Source of the DNA: Nitrospira sp.
GTDB taxonomy: Bacteria > Nitrospirota > Nitrospiria > Nitrospirales > Nitrospiraceae
Reading direction: 5' to 3'
NCBI GenBank assembly: GCA_024998685.1
Contig: JACOEH010000020.1
Location: 20,601-84,600 of the forward strand
Length of the DNA stretch: 64,000 nucleotides
This document shows, piece by piece, positions 18,123-27,518 of this stretch (position 1 is the stretch's first letter; each line of letters starts with the position of its first letter). Under the pieces are notes generated by a model. That model was not told where the DNA came from. It searched no databases and saw only the letters and a program-made list of their open reading frames with translations. Both the position numbers and the translations under genes were made by a program.

Positions 18123-18545
18123 ATGAACACCAAGATTCGAGGAGATCGAAGAATACAACATATCGGGTGGCCGACCGGCATCGTCGGTGGGCTGCTCCTC
18201 GTCAGTTTCGGATTGGAATTGCTCGCGCGTCAAGTGTTCGGGCAGACGGATGTGGCCACTCTGCTCTGGGCGCTCTATGTGGGGTTCTGGACATTTGTCC
18301 TGGGCACGACCGGCTTTCTGCTTCTCGCAACACAGTGGGTGATCGAGTGGCGACATCTTCGGGCGGGCCCAGCCGCCATGAATCAATTATTCTCCGTTGA
18401 ATCGAAGAGCAGCCGTTTCGAGAAACCTGAGTTGGAAGCTGTTTTCCCTATACGCCAGCAGAGTATGACTTCAGTTATTCATGGCCGATCTTCATTGGAG
18501 GGCCATGATCGAAACGAGGTCGGTGATCGAACCAAGGTCGCGTGA
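18123..18545 (+). CDS. Small two-helix membrane protein
   Basis: 140 residues with two hydrophobic segments (TGIVGGLLLVSFGLELLA and LLWALYVGFWTFVLGTTGFL) and a polar C-terminal tail without recognisable motif. A diverged copy of the membrane part lies at 19578-19740. No function can be assigned. The tail is likely less conserved and may be an extension into former intergenic sequence, since the other copy ends right after the second helix. Confidence 0.65.
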   Translation: MNTKIRGDRRIQHIGWPTGIVGGLLLVSFGLELLARQVFGQTDVATLLWALYVGFWTFVLGTTGFLLLATQWVIEWRHLRAGPAAMNQLFSVESKSSRFEKPELEAVFPIRQQSMTSVIHGRSSLEGHDRNEVGDRTKVA

Positions 18546-18652
18546 ATGGATAGACGGATCGGTGAGACACACAGCGGTCACCTTGTCCATCACATGACAA
18601 ATTCAGCATCGGATTTCTGGACATGCCCGTGATGAAATGACGGAGGTGTACC

Positions 18653-18994
18653 ATGAAGACTGTGAATGTGCTGTTCTCCGTTGTCTTGGCCGCTGTTGTG
18701 CCGCTAGTTTCCGGCTGCTCCATGACCATGGAACAACGCTGGGAGGCGGAACAACGTTGGGAGGCATTTGACGAGCGGATGCGGCAAGAGATCGGTGTGA
18801 AGACTGAAGATTACTATGTGCGCGAATGGGGAAAACCGGCGAAGACACGACAGACCACCGATGGCGGGGAGATCGCGACATGGGAATTTCGTGATTACGA
18901 CGACACCCAGGGTTGGAATCAGGACCTCACGTTCGGCCCTAACGGGGTCTTGACGAAATTTCAACGGAACCACTGGCCGAAAGAACAGGGATGA
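18653..18994 (+). CDS. Small lipoprotein (SmpA-like), copy 1
   Basis: 113 residues. Signal peptide and lipobox V-S-G-C (Cys22), then an in-frame E-Q-R-W-E-A duplication, and a domain reading Y-Y-V-R-E-W-G-K-P-A-K-T, T-W-E-F-R-D-Y, L-T-F-G-P-N-G-V-L-T-K-F, the G-P-P/E-W-G-x-P then L-x-F-x-x-x-G-x-L pattern common in small SmpA/BamE-like envelope lipoproteins. A GGAGGTG ribosome site precedes the start. A second copy at 22284 is inactivated. A related domain recurs at 45857. Confidence 0.78.
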   Translation: MKTVNVLFSVVLAAVVPLVSGCSMTMEQRWEAEQRWEAFDERMRQEIGVKTEDYYVREWGKPAKTRQTTDGGEIATWEFRDYDDTQGWNQDLTFGPNGVLTKFQRNHWPKEQG

Positions 18995-19001
18995 CCGGCT
19001 C

Positions 19002-19577
19002 TTAGCGTGAGGGAGGACTTTGAAGGTGATGCACGAATTCCTGTAGCTCGCGGCTGTTCAAATCGGATATGGCCCAATAGGTCATGCCGGACTGGGTCCA
19101 ACAAACCAGATGGTAGCCCTGGTGAGCCAGCGACCTTGTCTCTACCGCGACGGCGGACGGCCAGAGAAAGACATTGATGACATGCTCCCGCCGTTTATAC
19201 ACCAGTCCGGCGACTGCCCGACCGCTCACATAATCGAGTCTACCTCCGACCAGAGGGAACCCCTGTTCAGTCAGATCAGCAACGGAGGGGGCGAAATCCA
19301 GCTTGCCGGTGAACCAAGGCTTGACCACATGTCGGTCGGAAGACGGGATGTCTACCAGATGGCTGACCATCGACGAACGTACGTGGCTGGCAGTGACTTC
19401 TTGAATCAACTGGTCATCCGTCGTTTCAGTCGGTAAGAAAGGCGCCACGCGCCAGGTGAGGACACTCACAAGCGCGAGGGAGGCCGCGACAGCAGCCCAG
19501 CGCCATTGCGGTAAGCCCATGAGCGATTTCCGGGTGGGTGCCGGCTTGAAGGATGATCGAATTCGGTTCCGTAGCGC
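19002..19577 (-). pseudogene. Anti-sigma factor, 5'-truncated
   Basis: Reading leftwards from about 19577, a transmembrane helix (WRWAAVAASLALVSVLTWRV) is followed by the periplasmic part typical of ECF anti-sigma factors: S-H-V-R-S-S-M-V-S-H-L-V-D-I-P-S-S-D-R-H-V-V-K-P-W-F, G-F-P-L-V-G-G-R-L-D-Y, and L-V-C-W-T-Q-S-G-M-T-Y-W-A-I-S-D-L. The zinc-binding N-terminal domain is missing: the frame stays open upstream to 19772, but that stretch is antisense to a duplicated membrane-gene fragment (19578-19740). No ECF sigma gene is next to it. Confidence 0.78.
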
Positions 19578-19740
19578 CGGCTGCTCCTCATCAGTCTTGG
19601 ATTGGAGTTGCTTGCGTATCAAGTGTTCGGACAAACCGACGCAGGCACTCTGCTCTGGGCGCTCTACTTGGGTTTCTGGGGCTTTGTTCTGGGCACGATC
19701 GATTTCCTGCTTCTCGTCGTACGCTGGCTGTTGGCCTGAC
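19578..19740 (+). pseudogene. Fragment duplicated from the small membrane protein gene
   Basis: Reads R-L-L-L-I-S-L-G-L-E-L-L-A-Y-Q-V-F-G-Q then L-L-W-A-L-Y-L-G-F-W-G-F-V-L-G and stops at TGA 19738-19740. This matches residues ~23-78 of the gene at 18123. It has no start codon and joins the anti-sigma remnant. Confidence 0.75.
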
Positions 19741-20057
19741 GGCGAGTTCGAGCGGATCAGATGATCATGCACCGAGAGGCCTCTACTGAGTCGAACAGCT
19801 GCCGCACCGAGAAGCCCTTTCCGGCGGGTCCTTCAGATACGCTTCACCAAGGTGGGCTCCTGTCGGTCTTGATCGATCGACATGGGATCGCCATAATGCT
19901 GGACGAGGCCAGTGCTCAAACCGGAGTCACACGAACAGATGATCACTCAATGCACAACGCAAAATCGGTGAAAGGTTCGAAGAATTGTGCCGCGCTTGCC
20001 GAAACGCCTCGTCACCTCATCTGAAACAATGGAACCTGACAACAAGGGAGCAGTTCT
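19741..20057. other. Gap without supported gene
   Basis: An 87-codon plus-strand frame (19761-20024) is open but has no recognisable domain and no ribosome site. A short piece (G-L-L-S-V-L-I-D-R-H-G) looks protein-like but cannot be placed in a family. No other feature seen. Confidence 0.4.
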
Positions 20058-20816
20058 ATGACGAGCAACATACTGATGAAGAAATTGGCCGGTAAGGTCG
20101 CCCTGGTCACCGGCGGTTCCCGCAGCATCGGTGCCGCTATTACTAAACGACTAGCCGCCGATGGCGCCGCCGTGGCGCTGACCTATAACGCATCGCCCGG
20201 CAAGGCCGAGGAAGTTGTGCGCGCCATTGAGGAAACAGGCGGTAAAGCATTGGCGATCCGTGCCGATGCGGGTGACGCAATCGCCGTGAAAGGCGCCGTG
20301 GCTGAAACGGTCAAGGCTTTCGGCCGGCTGGACATTTTGGTTAACAACGCCGGCGCGATGATCATCAAGCCATTGGAAGCCATCTCGCTCGACGACTTCG
20401 ATCGCATGATTGAGATTAACGTGAAGGGGCTGTTCGTCACAACGCAGGCGGCGGCACGGCACATGGGCGAGGGCGGCCGCATCATCAATATCGGGAGCAT
20501 CAACAGCGACTATGTACCGTACAGCGGTGGTGTGCTCTACGTGCTGACCAAGGCCGCCGTTGCAGGGATGACAAAGGCCCTTGCACGCGATCTCGGCCCA
20601 CGCGGCATCACAATCAACAACGTACAGCCTGGCCCCACTGATACCGACATGAACCCGGCCTCGGGAGAATTCGCGAAGTCTACGCGGGAATACACGGCGC
20701 TCAAACGCTATGCCCATGTCGAGGAGATTGCAGACTTTGTAGCCTATCTGGCCGGCCCGAGCGCGAGCTTCATCACCGGCACAGGGTTGCATATCGACGG
20801 AGGTTATGCCGCCTGA
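20058..20816 (+). CDS. Short-chain dehydrogenase/reductase, 3-oxoacyl-ACP reductase-like
   Basis: 252 residues, classical SDR. Cofactor motif T-G-G-S-R-S-I-G at residues 18-25, N-N-A-G at about 95, catalytic Ser in I-G-S-I-N-S and Tyr/Lys in Y-V-L-T-K, and the P-G-P-T-D-T-D-M-N turn. The ending S-F-I-T-G-T-G-L-H-I-D-G-G-Y-A is typical. Asn at V-T-Y-N-A suggests a preference for NADP(H), but this is weak. It sits directly upstream of a zinc-free alcohol dehydrogenase/quinone reductase, suggesting a carbonyl detoxification pair. Confidence 0.92.
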   Translation: MTSNILMKKLAGKVALVTGGSRSIGAAITKRLAADGAAVALTYNASPGKAEEVVRAIEETGGKALAIRADAGDAIAVKGAVAETVKAFGRLDILVNNAGAMIIKPLEAISLDDFDRMIEINVKGLFVTTQAAARHMGEGGRIINIGSINSDYVPYSGGVLYVLTKAAVAGMTKALARDLGPRGITINNVQPGPTDTDMNPASGEFAKSTREYTALKRYAHVEEIADFVAYLAGPSASFITGTGLHIDGGYAA

Positions 20817-20890
20817 CCTCTCTTTGGCACTCGTATCGATGAATCGACAAGGCAAGCCGTGCAGACAAGGCGAACCGGGAGGTTATGCTG

Positions 20891-21814
20891 ATGAAAGCGA
20901 TTCGATTACATAGGAGCGGGGGGCCGGAGTCACTGGTCTGTGAAGAGGCGCAGACACCCAAGCCAAATGACGGTCAGCTGCTCATTCAAGTCCATGCCGC
21001 AGCCGTCACGCCGACGGAGTTTGCCTGGTATCCCACATTCCATACGCCTGAAGGCAACGCGAGACCGTTTCCCATCGTTCTGGGCCATGAATTCTCCGGT
21101 GTGGTTGCAGCGATTGGGGGCTCGAACAAGGATGTGCAGATGGGAGATTCGGTCTATGGGTTAAACGACTGGTTCATGGATGGGGCACAGGCGGAATATT
21201 GCTTGGTTGCAGCCGCCTCGGTTGTGCCGAAACCCACGACAGTCGATTATGCGCAGGCGGCGATCGTTCCGATCTCGGCCTTGACCGCTTGGCAGGCGCT
21301 GGTGGAACGCGCGCAGCTTTCGAAAGGGCAACGCATATTGATCCATGGTGGAGCCGGCAGTGTCGGAAGTTTCGCAGTGCAACTAGCCCGATATAAGAAA
21401 GCCCATGTGATCGCCACTGCCTCTGCCGCAAACATGGATTTCATGAAAGGACTCGGGGCCGATGAGGTAATCGATTACCGGACGACGCCCTTTGAGACGG
21501 TGGTCCGCGACGTGGATGTGGTGCTGGACACGGTCGGTGGAGAAACGCGGAACCGCTCATGGGGAGTCCTCCGAAAGGGTGGGCGATTGGTGACTATCGC
21601 GGCAGACGCTGAAGGGATGAAAGAGCAGCGGGTGCGCGATGCGTTCTTCATCGTCGAACCGAATAGGGGGCAGTTGATTGAGATCGGGCGCCTGATCGAC
21701 AGCGGCGTGATCCGCCCGATCGTGGGAGCCGTCTTCTCCATGGATGAAGTCCGGAGAGCTTATGCAGAGAAACCGACACGGGGTAAGAACGTGCTGCGGA
21801 TATCCGAAGGGTGA
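20891..21814 (+). CDS. NADP-dependent medium-chain oxidoreductase (quinone oxidoreductase type)
   Basis: 307 residues. The start at 20891 (MKAIRLHRSGG) lies eight bases after GGGAGG, better than the ATG two codons earlier. GroES-like N-terminal domain (V-L-G-H-E-F-S-G-V-V-A) and Rossmann motif I-H-G-G-A-G-S-V-G-S-F-A-V-Q-L-A, then D-V-V-L-D-T-V-G-G-E. The catalytic zinc ligands of alcohol dehydrogenases are absent, so this is a zinc-independent enoyl/quinone reductase. It is followed, with a possible four-base overlap, by a secreted cupin. Confidence 0.92.
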   Translation: MKAIRLHRSGGPESLVCEEAQTPKPNDGQLLIQVHAAAVTPTEFAWYPTFHTPEGNARPFPIVLGHEFSGVVAAIGGSNKDVQMGDSVYGLNDWFMDGAQAEYCLVAAASVVPKPTTVDYAQAAIVPISALTAWQALVERAQLSKGQRILIHGGAGSVGSFAVQLARYKKAHVIATASAANMDFMKGLGADEVIDYRTTPFETVVRDVDVVLDTVGGETRNRSWGVLRKGGRLVTIAADAEGMKEQRVRDAFFIVEPNRGQLIEIGRLIDSGVIRPIVGAVFSMDEVRRAYAEKPTRGKNVLRISEG

Positions 21815-21849
21815 CCGGCATGGAACATAGCAATGAAAGGACATCGTGT

Positions 21850-22251
21850 ATGGCGAACCGGATCATACAAAAGGCGGCGCTGGCAGGTGTCATGATGCTG
21901 ATATCGGGGATATCGGCGTCGGCGGCCGACAAAGGATCGATTCTCATGAAGCAACGGTTGGCTGACGTGGCGGGCAAAGAAGTCACGGTTCTCACCGTGG
22001 ACTATGCGCCAGGCGCTGTATCTGAAGCGCACGTCCATCCAGGGTCGGTTGTCGCCTATGTCTTGGAAGGGGCGGTGGTCTCTCAATTGGAAGGCGGCCG
22101 GCCGGTGACCTATACACAAGGCCAAAGTTGGTATGAGTCTCCCAAGACTCCGCATGTCCTGTCCAAGAATGCGAGCCGGACCGAACCGGCCAAACTCCTG
22201 GTATTCCTGCTGTCGCAAGAAGGCGAGGCGATTAAGGCTCCGATACGATGA
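21850..22251 (+). CDS. Secreted cupin-domain protein
   Basis: About 133 residues with a signal peptide (MANRIIQKAALAGVMMLISG, cleavage near S-A-S-A-A). The start at 21850 follows AAAGGA; an alternative GTG at 21811 would overlap the previous gene. Single cupin fold: metal-site motif 1 S-E-A-H-V-H-P-G-S-V-V-A-Y-V-L-E-G and motif 2 Y-E-S-P-K-T-P-H-V-L-S-K-N. Substrate unknown. Members often occur beside oxidoreductases like the one upstream. Confidence 0.88.
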   Translation: MANRIIQKAALAGVMMLISGISASAADKGSILMKQRLADVAGKEVTVLTVDYAPGAVSEAHVHPGSVVAYVLEGAVVSQLEGGRPVTYTQGQSWYESPKTPHVLSKNASRTEPAKLLVFLLSQEGEAIKAPIR

Positions 22252-22283
22252 GGTCCGACATCATGAAATAATGGAGTTCTACC

Positions 22284-22604
22284 ATGAAGACTGTGGATTT
22301 CCTGATCTCCATTATCATGGTTGCCGTCATACTACTCGTTTCCGGCTGCTTCATGACCTTGGAACAACGCTGAGAAGCGTTTGACACGAAGATGCGGCAG
22401 GAAGTCGGCGTGAAGACGAAAGAGTATTATGTGTGCGAATGGGGGCACCCGGCGAAGCGAGCGAAAGCCGGAGATGGTGGAGAAATTTTACGGTGGGAGT
22501 CCCGGGCCTACGGTGGCGCCCAAGATTGGAATAAGGCCCTCATGCTCGGCCCTGACGGGGTCTTAAAGGAATTTCAACGGGACTACTGGCCAAAAGAGCA
22601 ATGA
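22284..22604 (+). pseudogene. Small lipoprotein copy 2, interrupted by a stop codon
   Basis: The reading starts MKTVDFLISIIMVAVILLVS with lipobox V-S-G-C and is a diverged copy of the lipoprotein gene at 18653 throughout. After L-E-Q-R a TGA replaces the TGG of the other copy; the frame then continues intact (EAFDTKMRQEVGVKTKEYY ... FQRDYWPKEQ). A single nonsense change explains the loss. Confidence 0.85.
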
Positions 22605-22930
22605 TACCGTGAAGGAACAAACGGGATAGAATTGCAGCACCATTGTTCTCCAGACATTAGAGTTTGTTTCTACGAAGGAGGTTTGAGCGCAGCGCGTGCT
22701 GATATTTCGTCAGTTGACGAATGGACGACAGATTAACTTCGTCACCTCGCATATCCTCCTTCCATACTTCACGGACACGTCATTTAAATCTCATTGTATA
22801 TCATACAGTTGTGAGAGCCGTCTTTACCTCAAACTTGATTGGAACAGTCATTGCTGTTCCCTCAAACTGACATGTGGTAGGAAGGGTCTCTACATGATTC
22901 TTGGGCCAAGTACCTTGGAGGGTCGTTCTC
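22605..22930. other. Gap ahead of the efflux operon; nothing definite
   Basis: About 325 bp, more AT-rich than its neighbours, with no supported gene. It probably holds the promoter and leader of the RND operon that follows; no clear operator was recognised. Confidence 0.4.
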
Positions 22931-24058
22931 ATGAATCGTCGTAACTGGATCGGAACCGTCTTGCTTCTCGCATTGGTACTATCCACGGGCATCGGGTTGG
23001 TCGCCTGGAAGTACGAATCCATTCAAGACTCCGTCACGGCCTCTGCAAACCAACCGGAGCCGATGGAGTCTATTACCATCGCCGTCGCGCACGAGATGGA
23101 TCATCGCCAGACCACCACCTCTATCGGGACGGTTCTGGCCTTACGCTCGGTCATGCTGAAGAACGAACTTGCCGGGACTATCCGTGAGGTCCGGCTCACG
23201 CCGGGCCAGATCGTGGAAGCCGGCACCTTGCTGGTCGCGCTCGATGTTTCCGTCGAAGAAGCCGACCTCAAGGCACAAGAGGCTCAGGCCGCTCTTGCCA
23301 AAACGGTGCTCAATCGCCGACAGAACCTCAATCAAGAACTTGCCACCACTCAGGAGGAAATCGACCGGGCTCGCGCCGACTTGGATATTGCCCAGGCCCA
23401 GATCGCCCGTACCAAGGCGATCATCGCCAAGAAGACCATTCGTGCACCGTTCCGGGCACGTGTCGGGATCGCCGATGTTCACCCCGGTCAATACCTGGAC
23501 GAAGGAACCTTGCTCACAACGCTGCAGGGCGTGAGCGACGCGGTGCATGTGGATTTCACAGTGGCACAACAAGTCGCAGCCGGCTTACGGGACGGGGAGA
23601 TTGTCGAGGTGTTTGCGGCCGGCGAAGTTCCCGCCATCAGAGCCACCGTCGTCGCGCTCGATGCACGCGTCGATCCAACGACTCGGAATGCCATGGTGCG
23701 GGCACGGGTTGATAGTACGCGCTATATGCTGGCCCCCGGCGCATCCGTCCGGGTGCGTGTGCCGGTCGGGCCGCTCCGGAGAGCGGTCGTCATTCCAATC
23801 AACGCGTTACGCAAAGGACCGGGGGGCGATCAGGTGTTCGTGATCGCGCCGGATCAAGAGCAGAAGGCGCGGGCGCATGTGCGGTCCGTCGAAAGCGGCG
23901 CGATGGTCGGCGATCAGGTTGTGATCCACGCCGGACTCGGCGCCGGCGAAACAGTCGCCGCGTCAGGGTCGTTCAAGTTGCGTGAAGGCGTGCTCATCGC
24001 GGTCGCGGCTGAATTACCACAGAAGGAGGCCCACGCACAACCTGTCGGCCAAGATTGA
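22931..24058 (+). CDS. RND efflux periplasmic adaptor (membrane fusion protein)
   Basis: 375 residues. The start at 22931 (MNRRNWIGTVLLLALVLSTG) has GGAGGG upstream and a signal anchor. Lipoyl-type halves L-K-N-E-L-A-G-T-I-R-E-V-R-L-T-P-G-Q-I-V and T-I-R-A-P-F-R-A-R-V-G flank a helical hairpin (AALAKTVLNRRQNLNQELA and following). The beta-barrel and C-terminal regions end P-I-N-A-L-R and G-L-G-A-G-E-T-V-A. It links the inner-membrane pump to the outer-membrane channel encoded downstream. Confidence 0.93.
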   Translation: MNRRNWIGTVLLLALVLSTGIGLVAWKYESIQDSVTASANQPEPMESITIAVAHEMDHRQTTTSIGTVLALRSVMLKNELAGTIREVRLTPGQIVEAGTLLVALDVSVEEADLKAQEAQAALAKTVLNRRQNLNQELATTQEEIDRARADLDIAQAQIARTKAIIAKKTIRAPFRARVGIADVHPGQYLDEGTLLTTLQGVSDAVHVDFTVAQQVAAGLRDGEIVEVFAAGEVPAIRATVVALDARVDPTTRNAMVRARVDSTRYMLAPGASVRVRVPVGPLRRAVVIPINALRKGPGGDQVFVIAPDQEQKARAHVRSVESGAMVGDQVVIHAGLGAGETVAASGSFKLREGVLIAVAAELPQKEAHAQPVGQD

Positions 24059-24095
24059 ACCGATCATCGTCGAGGAAGGAACGAGGCCATACCCC

Positions 24096-27000
24096 ATGCG
24101 TTCATTCACAGACATCTTCATCAAGCATCCGGTCCTTGCCGTTGTCGTCAATCTTGTCATCATCCTCGCCGGCTGGCGAGCGTTGACGTCCTTGCCTGTG
24201 CAGCAGTACCCCCAAATCGAGAGCTCGTCCGTGGTCATCACGACAGTCTATTACGGGGCGAGCGCCGAAACGGTTCGCGGATTTTTGAGCACGCCGATCG
24301 AGCGGGTCGTTTCCGCGATCAGCGGTGTCGACTACGTCGAATCGACCAGCCGGGCCGGTGTCAGCACCGTGACCGTGCATTTGAAGTTGAACCACAGCAG
24401 CACGGCAGCCCTAGCTGAAGTCACGGCGCGGCTCCAACAAGTGAGAGCGGAGTTGCCGACGGAAGCCGAGCCGCCCGTGATCGAACTGCAGCGCGCCGAT
24501 CGACCCTACGCCTCGTTCTATCTCAGCTTCGCCTCCAGCGAACGAACTGTGCCGGCCGTCACGGACTGGTTGTTGCGCACACTCCAGCCGCAATTGGCCA
24601 CGCTGGCCGGTATCCAGCGAGTCACCTTCGAAGGCGGGCGACAAATCGCCATGCGCATCTGGATTGATCCCGACCGCCTCGCATCCTTCAATCTGTCGCC
24701 CGGCGACGTACAGAACGCACTGCGGCGCAACAACTACCTGGCGGCGGTCGGGCGGACGAAGGGAAACTTCGCTCAGATCAACCTGCTCGCGAACACCGAC
24801 CTGCGCTCCGCCGCTGAGTTCGAAGAACTGATCGTCGCCGACCGAGGCGGGGCCATCGTCCGGCTAAAAGATATTGCGAAGGTCGAGCGCGAGGCCGAAG
24901 AAGCCGAGATGATCGCCAAGTACAACGCGACGGAAGGCGTGTACCTCGGGATCTGGCCGGTACCGGGCGTGAATGAAATCGAGGTCCAGCACCGATTGGT
25001 CGCCGAGATGGAGCGTATCCGTCCGACATTGCCGCCCGACATCGACATGCAGTTGGTGTGGGACGGCACGATGTTCATGCGGAATGCGCTCACGGAAATC
25101 ACGAAGACATTGTCTGAGACGATCTTGATCGTCGCCGTCGTCGTGTTCCTCTTTATGGGCTCGGTCCGAACCGCGCTGGTCCCCCTCGTCGCGATGCCGG
25201 TGTCGCTGATCGGCGCGGCTATCTTCATGGTTGCGTTCGGCTTCAGCCTCAATCTCCTGACGCTGCTCGCCATCGTCCTGTCGGTCGGGCTGGTCGTGGA
25301 CGACGCGATCGTCGTCGTCGAGAACGTCGAACGGCACGTGCGCCTCGGCAAGTCGCGGATCGACGCGGCCCTGATCGGCGCACGCGAGCTGCTCGGTCCG
25401 ATCATCGCCATGACGATCACGCTGGCGACGGTCTACACCCCGATCGGAGTCCAGGGCGGGTTGACCGGCTCGCTCTTCTTGGAGTTTGCCATCACGCTCG
25501 CCGTGGCGGTCGTGTTGTCGGGCGTCGTCGCCATCACGCTGTCACCGGTCATGAGCTCGCGGTTCGTGCATCCACAGGGCAAGGAAGGCCGGTTGACTGC
25601 CTTTGTCAATCGACGCTTCGAAGAGGTGCGCCGTATCTACACCTGGTTGCTCGATGTCGCGCTGACGATGCGTTGGGGCATCGTGGCGGCAGCGCTGCTG
25701 ATCATGATATCAATCTGGCCGCTGTATCTCTTTTCGCGCCAAGAACTCGCCCCCGTGGAGGATCAAAGCCACATCAGCTTGTTCTTCGAGGCGGCTCCCG
25801 ACTCGACGGTCGCCGCCAGCAATCGCGAACATCTGAATGTCGTCCAGGCCATCACGTCTCTTCCTGAAACGAAGTTCACCTGGTCGCTGACGACATCCTG
25901 GGGCGGGTTCGGCGGCTTAGTCGCAAAGGACTGGCACGAACGGACACGCTCGACCGAGCAAATGTACGGCGAGCTGTTCGGCCGGGTCTCTCAAGTGCCG
26001 GGCCTGCGAGTCTTCCCGCGTTTGGATCCGCCTTTGCCGACACCGGGTCAATACGACGTCGAACTACTCTTGCAGAGCGACCTGCCGATCGAACGATTGC
26101 TCGAGACGACGGGAGCAGTCCTGGCCGCCGGGTGGCAAAGCGGCATGTTCTTGTATGTGGACACCGACTTGAAGATCGACTTACCCGAGGCGCGTGTGGT
26201 GTTGGATCGAGAGCGGCTTGCCGATCTTGGGTTCGACCTGGCCGGAATCGGCCGTGAGCTCGGCACCATGCTCGGCGGCGCGTACGTGAACCGATTCAAC
26301 TACTTCGATCGAAGCTATAAGGTCATCCCGCAGCTCGGAGACAAGGACCGTTCGACCGTCGGTCCACTGCTCGATTTGAAGATCAAGACGCCGGGCGGGC
26401 AGCTGGTGCCGGTGTCGACGTTCACCCACATCGAAACGAGCACCGCGCCACGTACCTTGAACCGTTTTCAACAGCGCAACGCCGTGCGCATCTTCGGCGG
26501 CGTCAAGCCCGGCATCACGAAAGATCAAGGGCTGCGCATGCTGGAAGAGGCTGCGGCGAAGGCGACCAATCCTCCCGTCATGCTCGATTATGCGGGTGAG
26601 TCGAGACAGATCCGCCAAGAGAGCGCTGCATTGACCGTCACACTGGGCTTCGCCGTCGTGCTCATTTATTTGGTATTGGCCGCTCAGTTCCAGAGCTTCC
26701 GTGATCCACTGATCGTCTTGTTGGGCTCGGTACCGCTTGCGATCTCCGGCGCACTGGTGTTCACTTTCCTGGACCTCACGACGATCAACATCTATTCGCA
26801 AGTCGGCCTGATCACGCTGGTGGGATTGATCGCAAAAAACGGCATCCTGATCGTGGAATTCGCCAACAAACTGCAGGCGAGCGGCCTCTCACGGATCGCG
26901 GCGGTGCGTGAAGCGGCCTTGACCAGGCTGCGGCCGGTGCTGATGACCTCCGCCGCCACCGTGTTCGGACACCTTCCCTTGGTGCTGGCCTCTGGACCGG

Positions 27001-27185
27001 GAGCCGCGGCCCGCAACAGTATTGGGACGGTATTGGTCTCAGGAATGACCGTCGGCACGATCTTCACGCTGTTCGTTGTGCCCGTGTTTTACTCACTGAT
27101 CGCTGCACAACACCAGCCGGCTCTAGAACCTGAAGCGATCCCACTCGATGCCGATGATGAGAAGCTGCTCACGGTGGGAGCATAG
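24096..27185 (+). CDS. RND efflux inner-membrane transporter (HAE-1/AcrB type)
   Basis: 1029 residues. Start MRSFTDIFIKHPVLAVVVNL. Twelve predicted transmembrane helices with two large periplasmic loops. The TM4 proton-relay signature is L-S-V-G-L-V-V-D-D-A-I-V-V-V-E-N-V-E-R-H with the paired aspartates. N-terminal G-A-S-A-E-T-V and the repeat-half motif L-I-T-L-V-G-L-I-A-K-N-G-I-L-I-V-E-F-A-N contain the distal Lys of the relay. This belongs to the proton-driven multidrug rather than the heavy-metal group, judging by the D-D rather than a metal-type relay. Substrates unknown. Confidence 0.94.
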   Translation: MRSFTDIFIKHPVLAVVVNLVIILAGWRALTSLPVQQYPQIESSSVVITTVYYGASAETVRGFLSTPIERVVSAISGVDYVESTSRAGVSTVTVHLKLNHSSTAALAEVTARLQQVRAELPTEAEPPVIELQRADRPYASFYLSFASSERTVPAVTDWLLRTLQPQLATLAGIQRVTFEGGRQIAMRIWIDPDRLASFNLSPGDVQNALRRNNYLAAVGRTKGNFAQINLLANTDLRSAAEFEELIVADRGGAIVRLKDIAKVEREAEEAEMIAKYNATEGVYLGIWPVPGVNEIEVQHRLVAEMERIRPTLPPDIDMQLVWDGTMFMRNALTEITKTLSETILIVAVVVFLFMGSVRTALVPLVAMPVSLIGAAIFMVAFGFSLNLLTLLAIVLSVGLVVDDAIVVVENVERHVRLGKSRIDAALIGARELLGPIIAMTITLATVYTPIGVQGGLTGSLFLEFAITLAVAVVLSGVVAITLSPVMSSRFVHPQGKEGRLTAFVNRRFEEVRRIYTWLLDVALTMRWGIVAAALLIMISIWPLYLFSRQELAPVEDQSHISLFFEAAPDSTVAASNREHLNVVQAITSLPETKFTWSLTTSWGGFGGLVAKDWHERTRSTEQMYGELFGRVSQVPGLRVFPRLDPPLPTPGQYDVELLLQSDLPIERLLETTGAVLAAGWQSGMFLYVDTDLKIDLPEARVVLDRERLADLGFDLAGIGRELGTMLGGAYVNRFNYFDRSYKVIPQLGDKDRSTVGPLLDLKIKTPGGQLVPVSTFTHIETSTAPRTLNRFQQRNAVRIFGGVKPGITKDQGLRMLEEAAAKATNPPVMLDYAGESRQIRQESAALTVTLGFAVVLIYLVLAAQFQSFRDPLIVLLGSVPLAISGALVFTFLDLTTINIYSQVGLITLVGLIAKNGILIVEFANKLQASGLSRIAAVREAALTRLRPVLMTSAATVFGHLPLVLASGPGAAARNSIGTVLVSGMTVGTIFTLFVVPVFYSLIAAQHQPALEPEAIPLDADDEKLLTVGA

Positions 27186-27215
27186 AACCGAAGGAACGTT
27201 CGAAAAATATTTGCC

Positions 27216-27494
27216 ATGTTGAAGATTACTTCGGAGAAGGATCGAAATTCGGTGCGACTCAGACTGGAGGGCAGCTTGACCGGACCATGGGTCGGTGAAC
27301 TCGAGCATGAGTGGCGAACCATTCAACCGGCCGAAGCCGTCTCTCCCGTCGTGGATCTCACGAACGTGACCTTTGTGGGAGAGGACGGCAAGCTTCTCCT
27401 CAAGCGGATGTGGCGAGAGGGAGTTCAATTGATCGCAGCAGGATGCTGCACCGGTCATCTTGTGGAAGAGATCACCCGCTCACGACCGAATTAG
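27216..27494 (+). CDS. STAS-like small protein
   Basis: 92 residues. It resembles the anti-anti-sigma/STAS fold: M-L-K-I-T-S-E, R-L-E-G-S-L-T-G-P-W-V-G-E-L, V-V-D-L-T-N-V-T-F-V-G-E-D-G-K-L-L-L. The usual phospho-acceptor Ser in the D-x-S-x-V-x-x-I-D-S motif is replaced by V-G-E-D-G. It sits between pump and outer-membrane channel genes with short spacing, so it is part of the efflux operon; its role there is unknown. Confidence 0.75.
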   Translation: MLKITSEKDRNSVRLRLEGSLTGPWVGELEHEWRTIQPAEAVSPVVDLTNVTFVGEDGKLLLKRMWREGVQLIAAGCCTGHLVEEITRSRPN

Positions 27495-27518
27495 ATCCTC
27501 AATCCGATACAGAACAAA

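Noticed and set aside
24773..25420. 215-codon minus-strand open frame inside the RND transporter
   Set aside because: Ser/Thr/Arg-rich antisense frame of a well-conserved membrane transporter; no signature.
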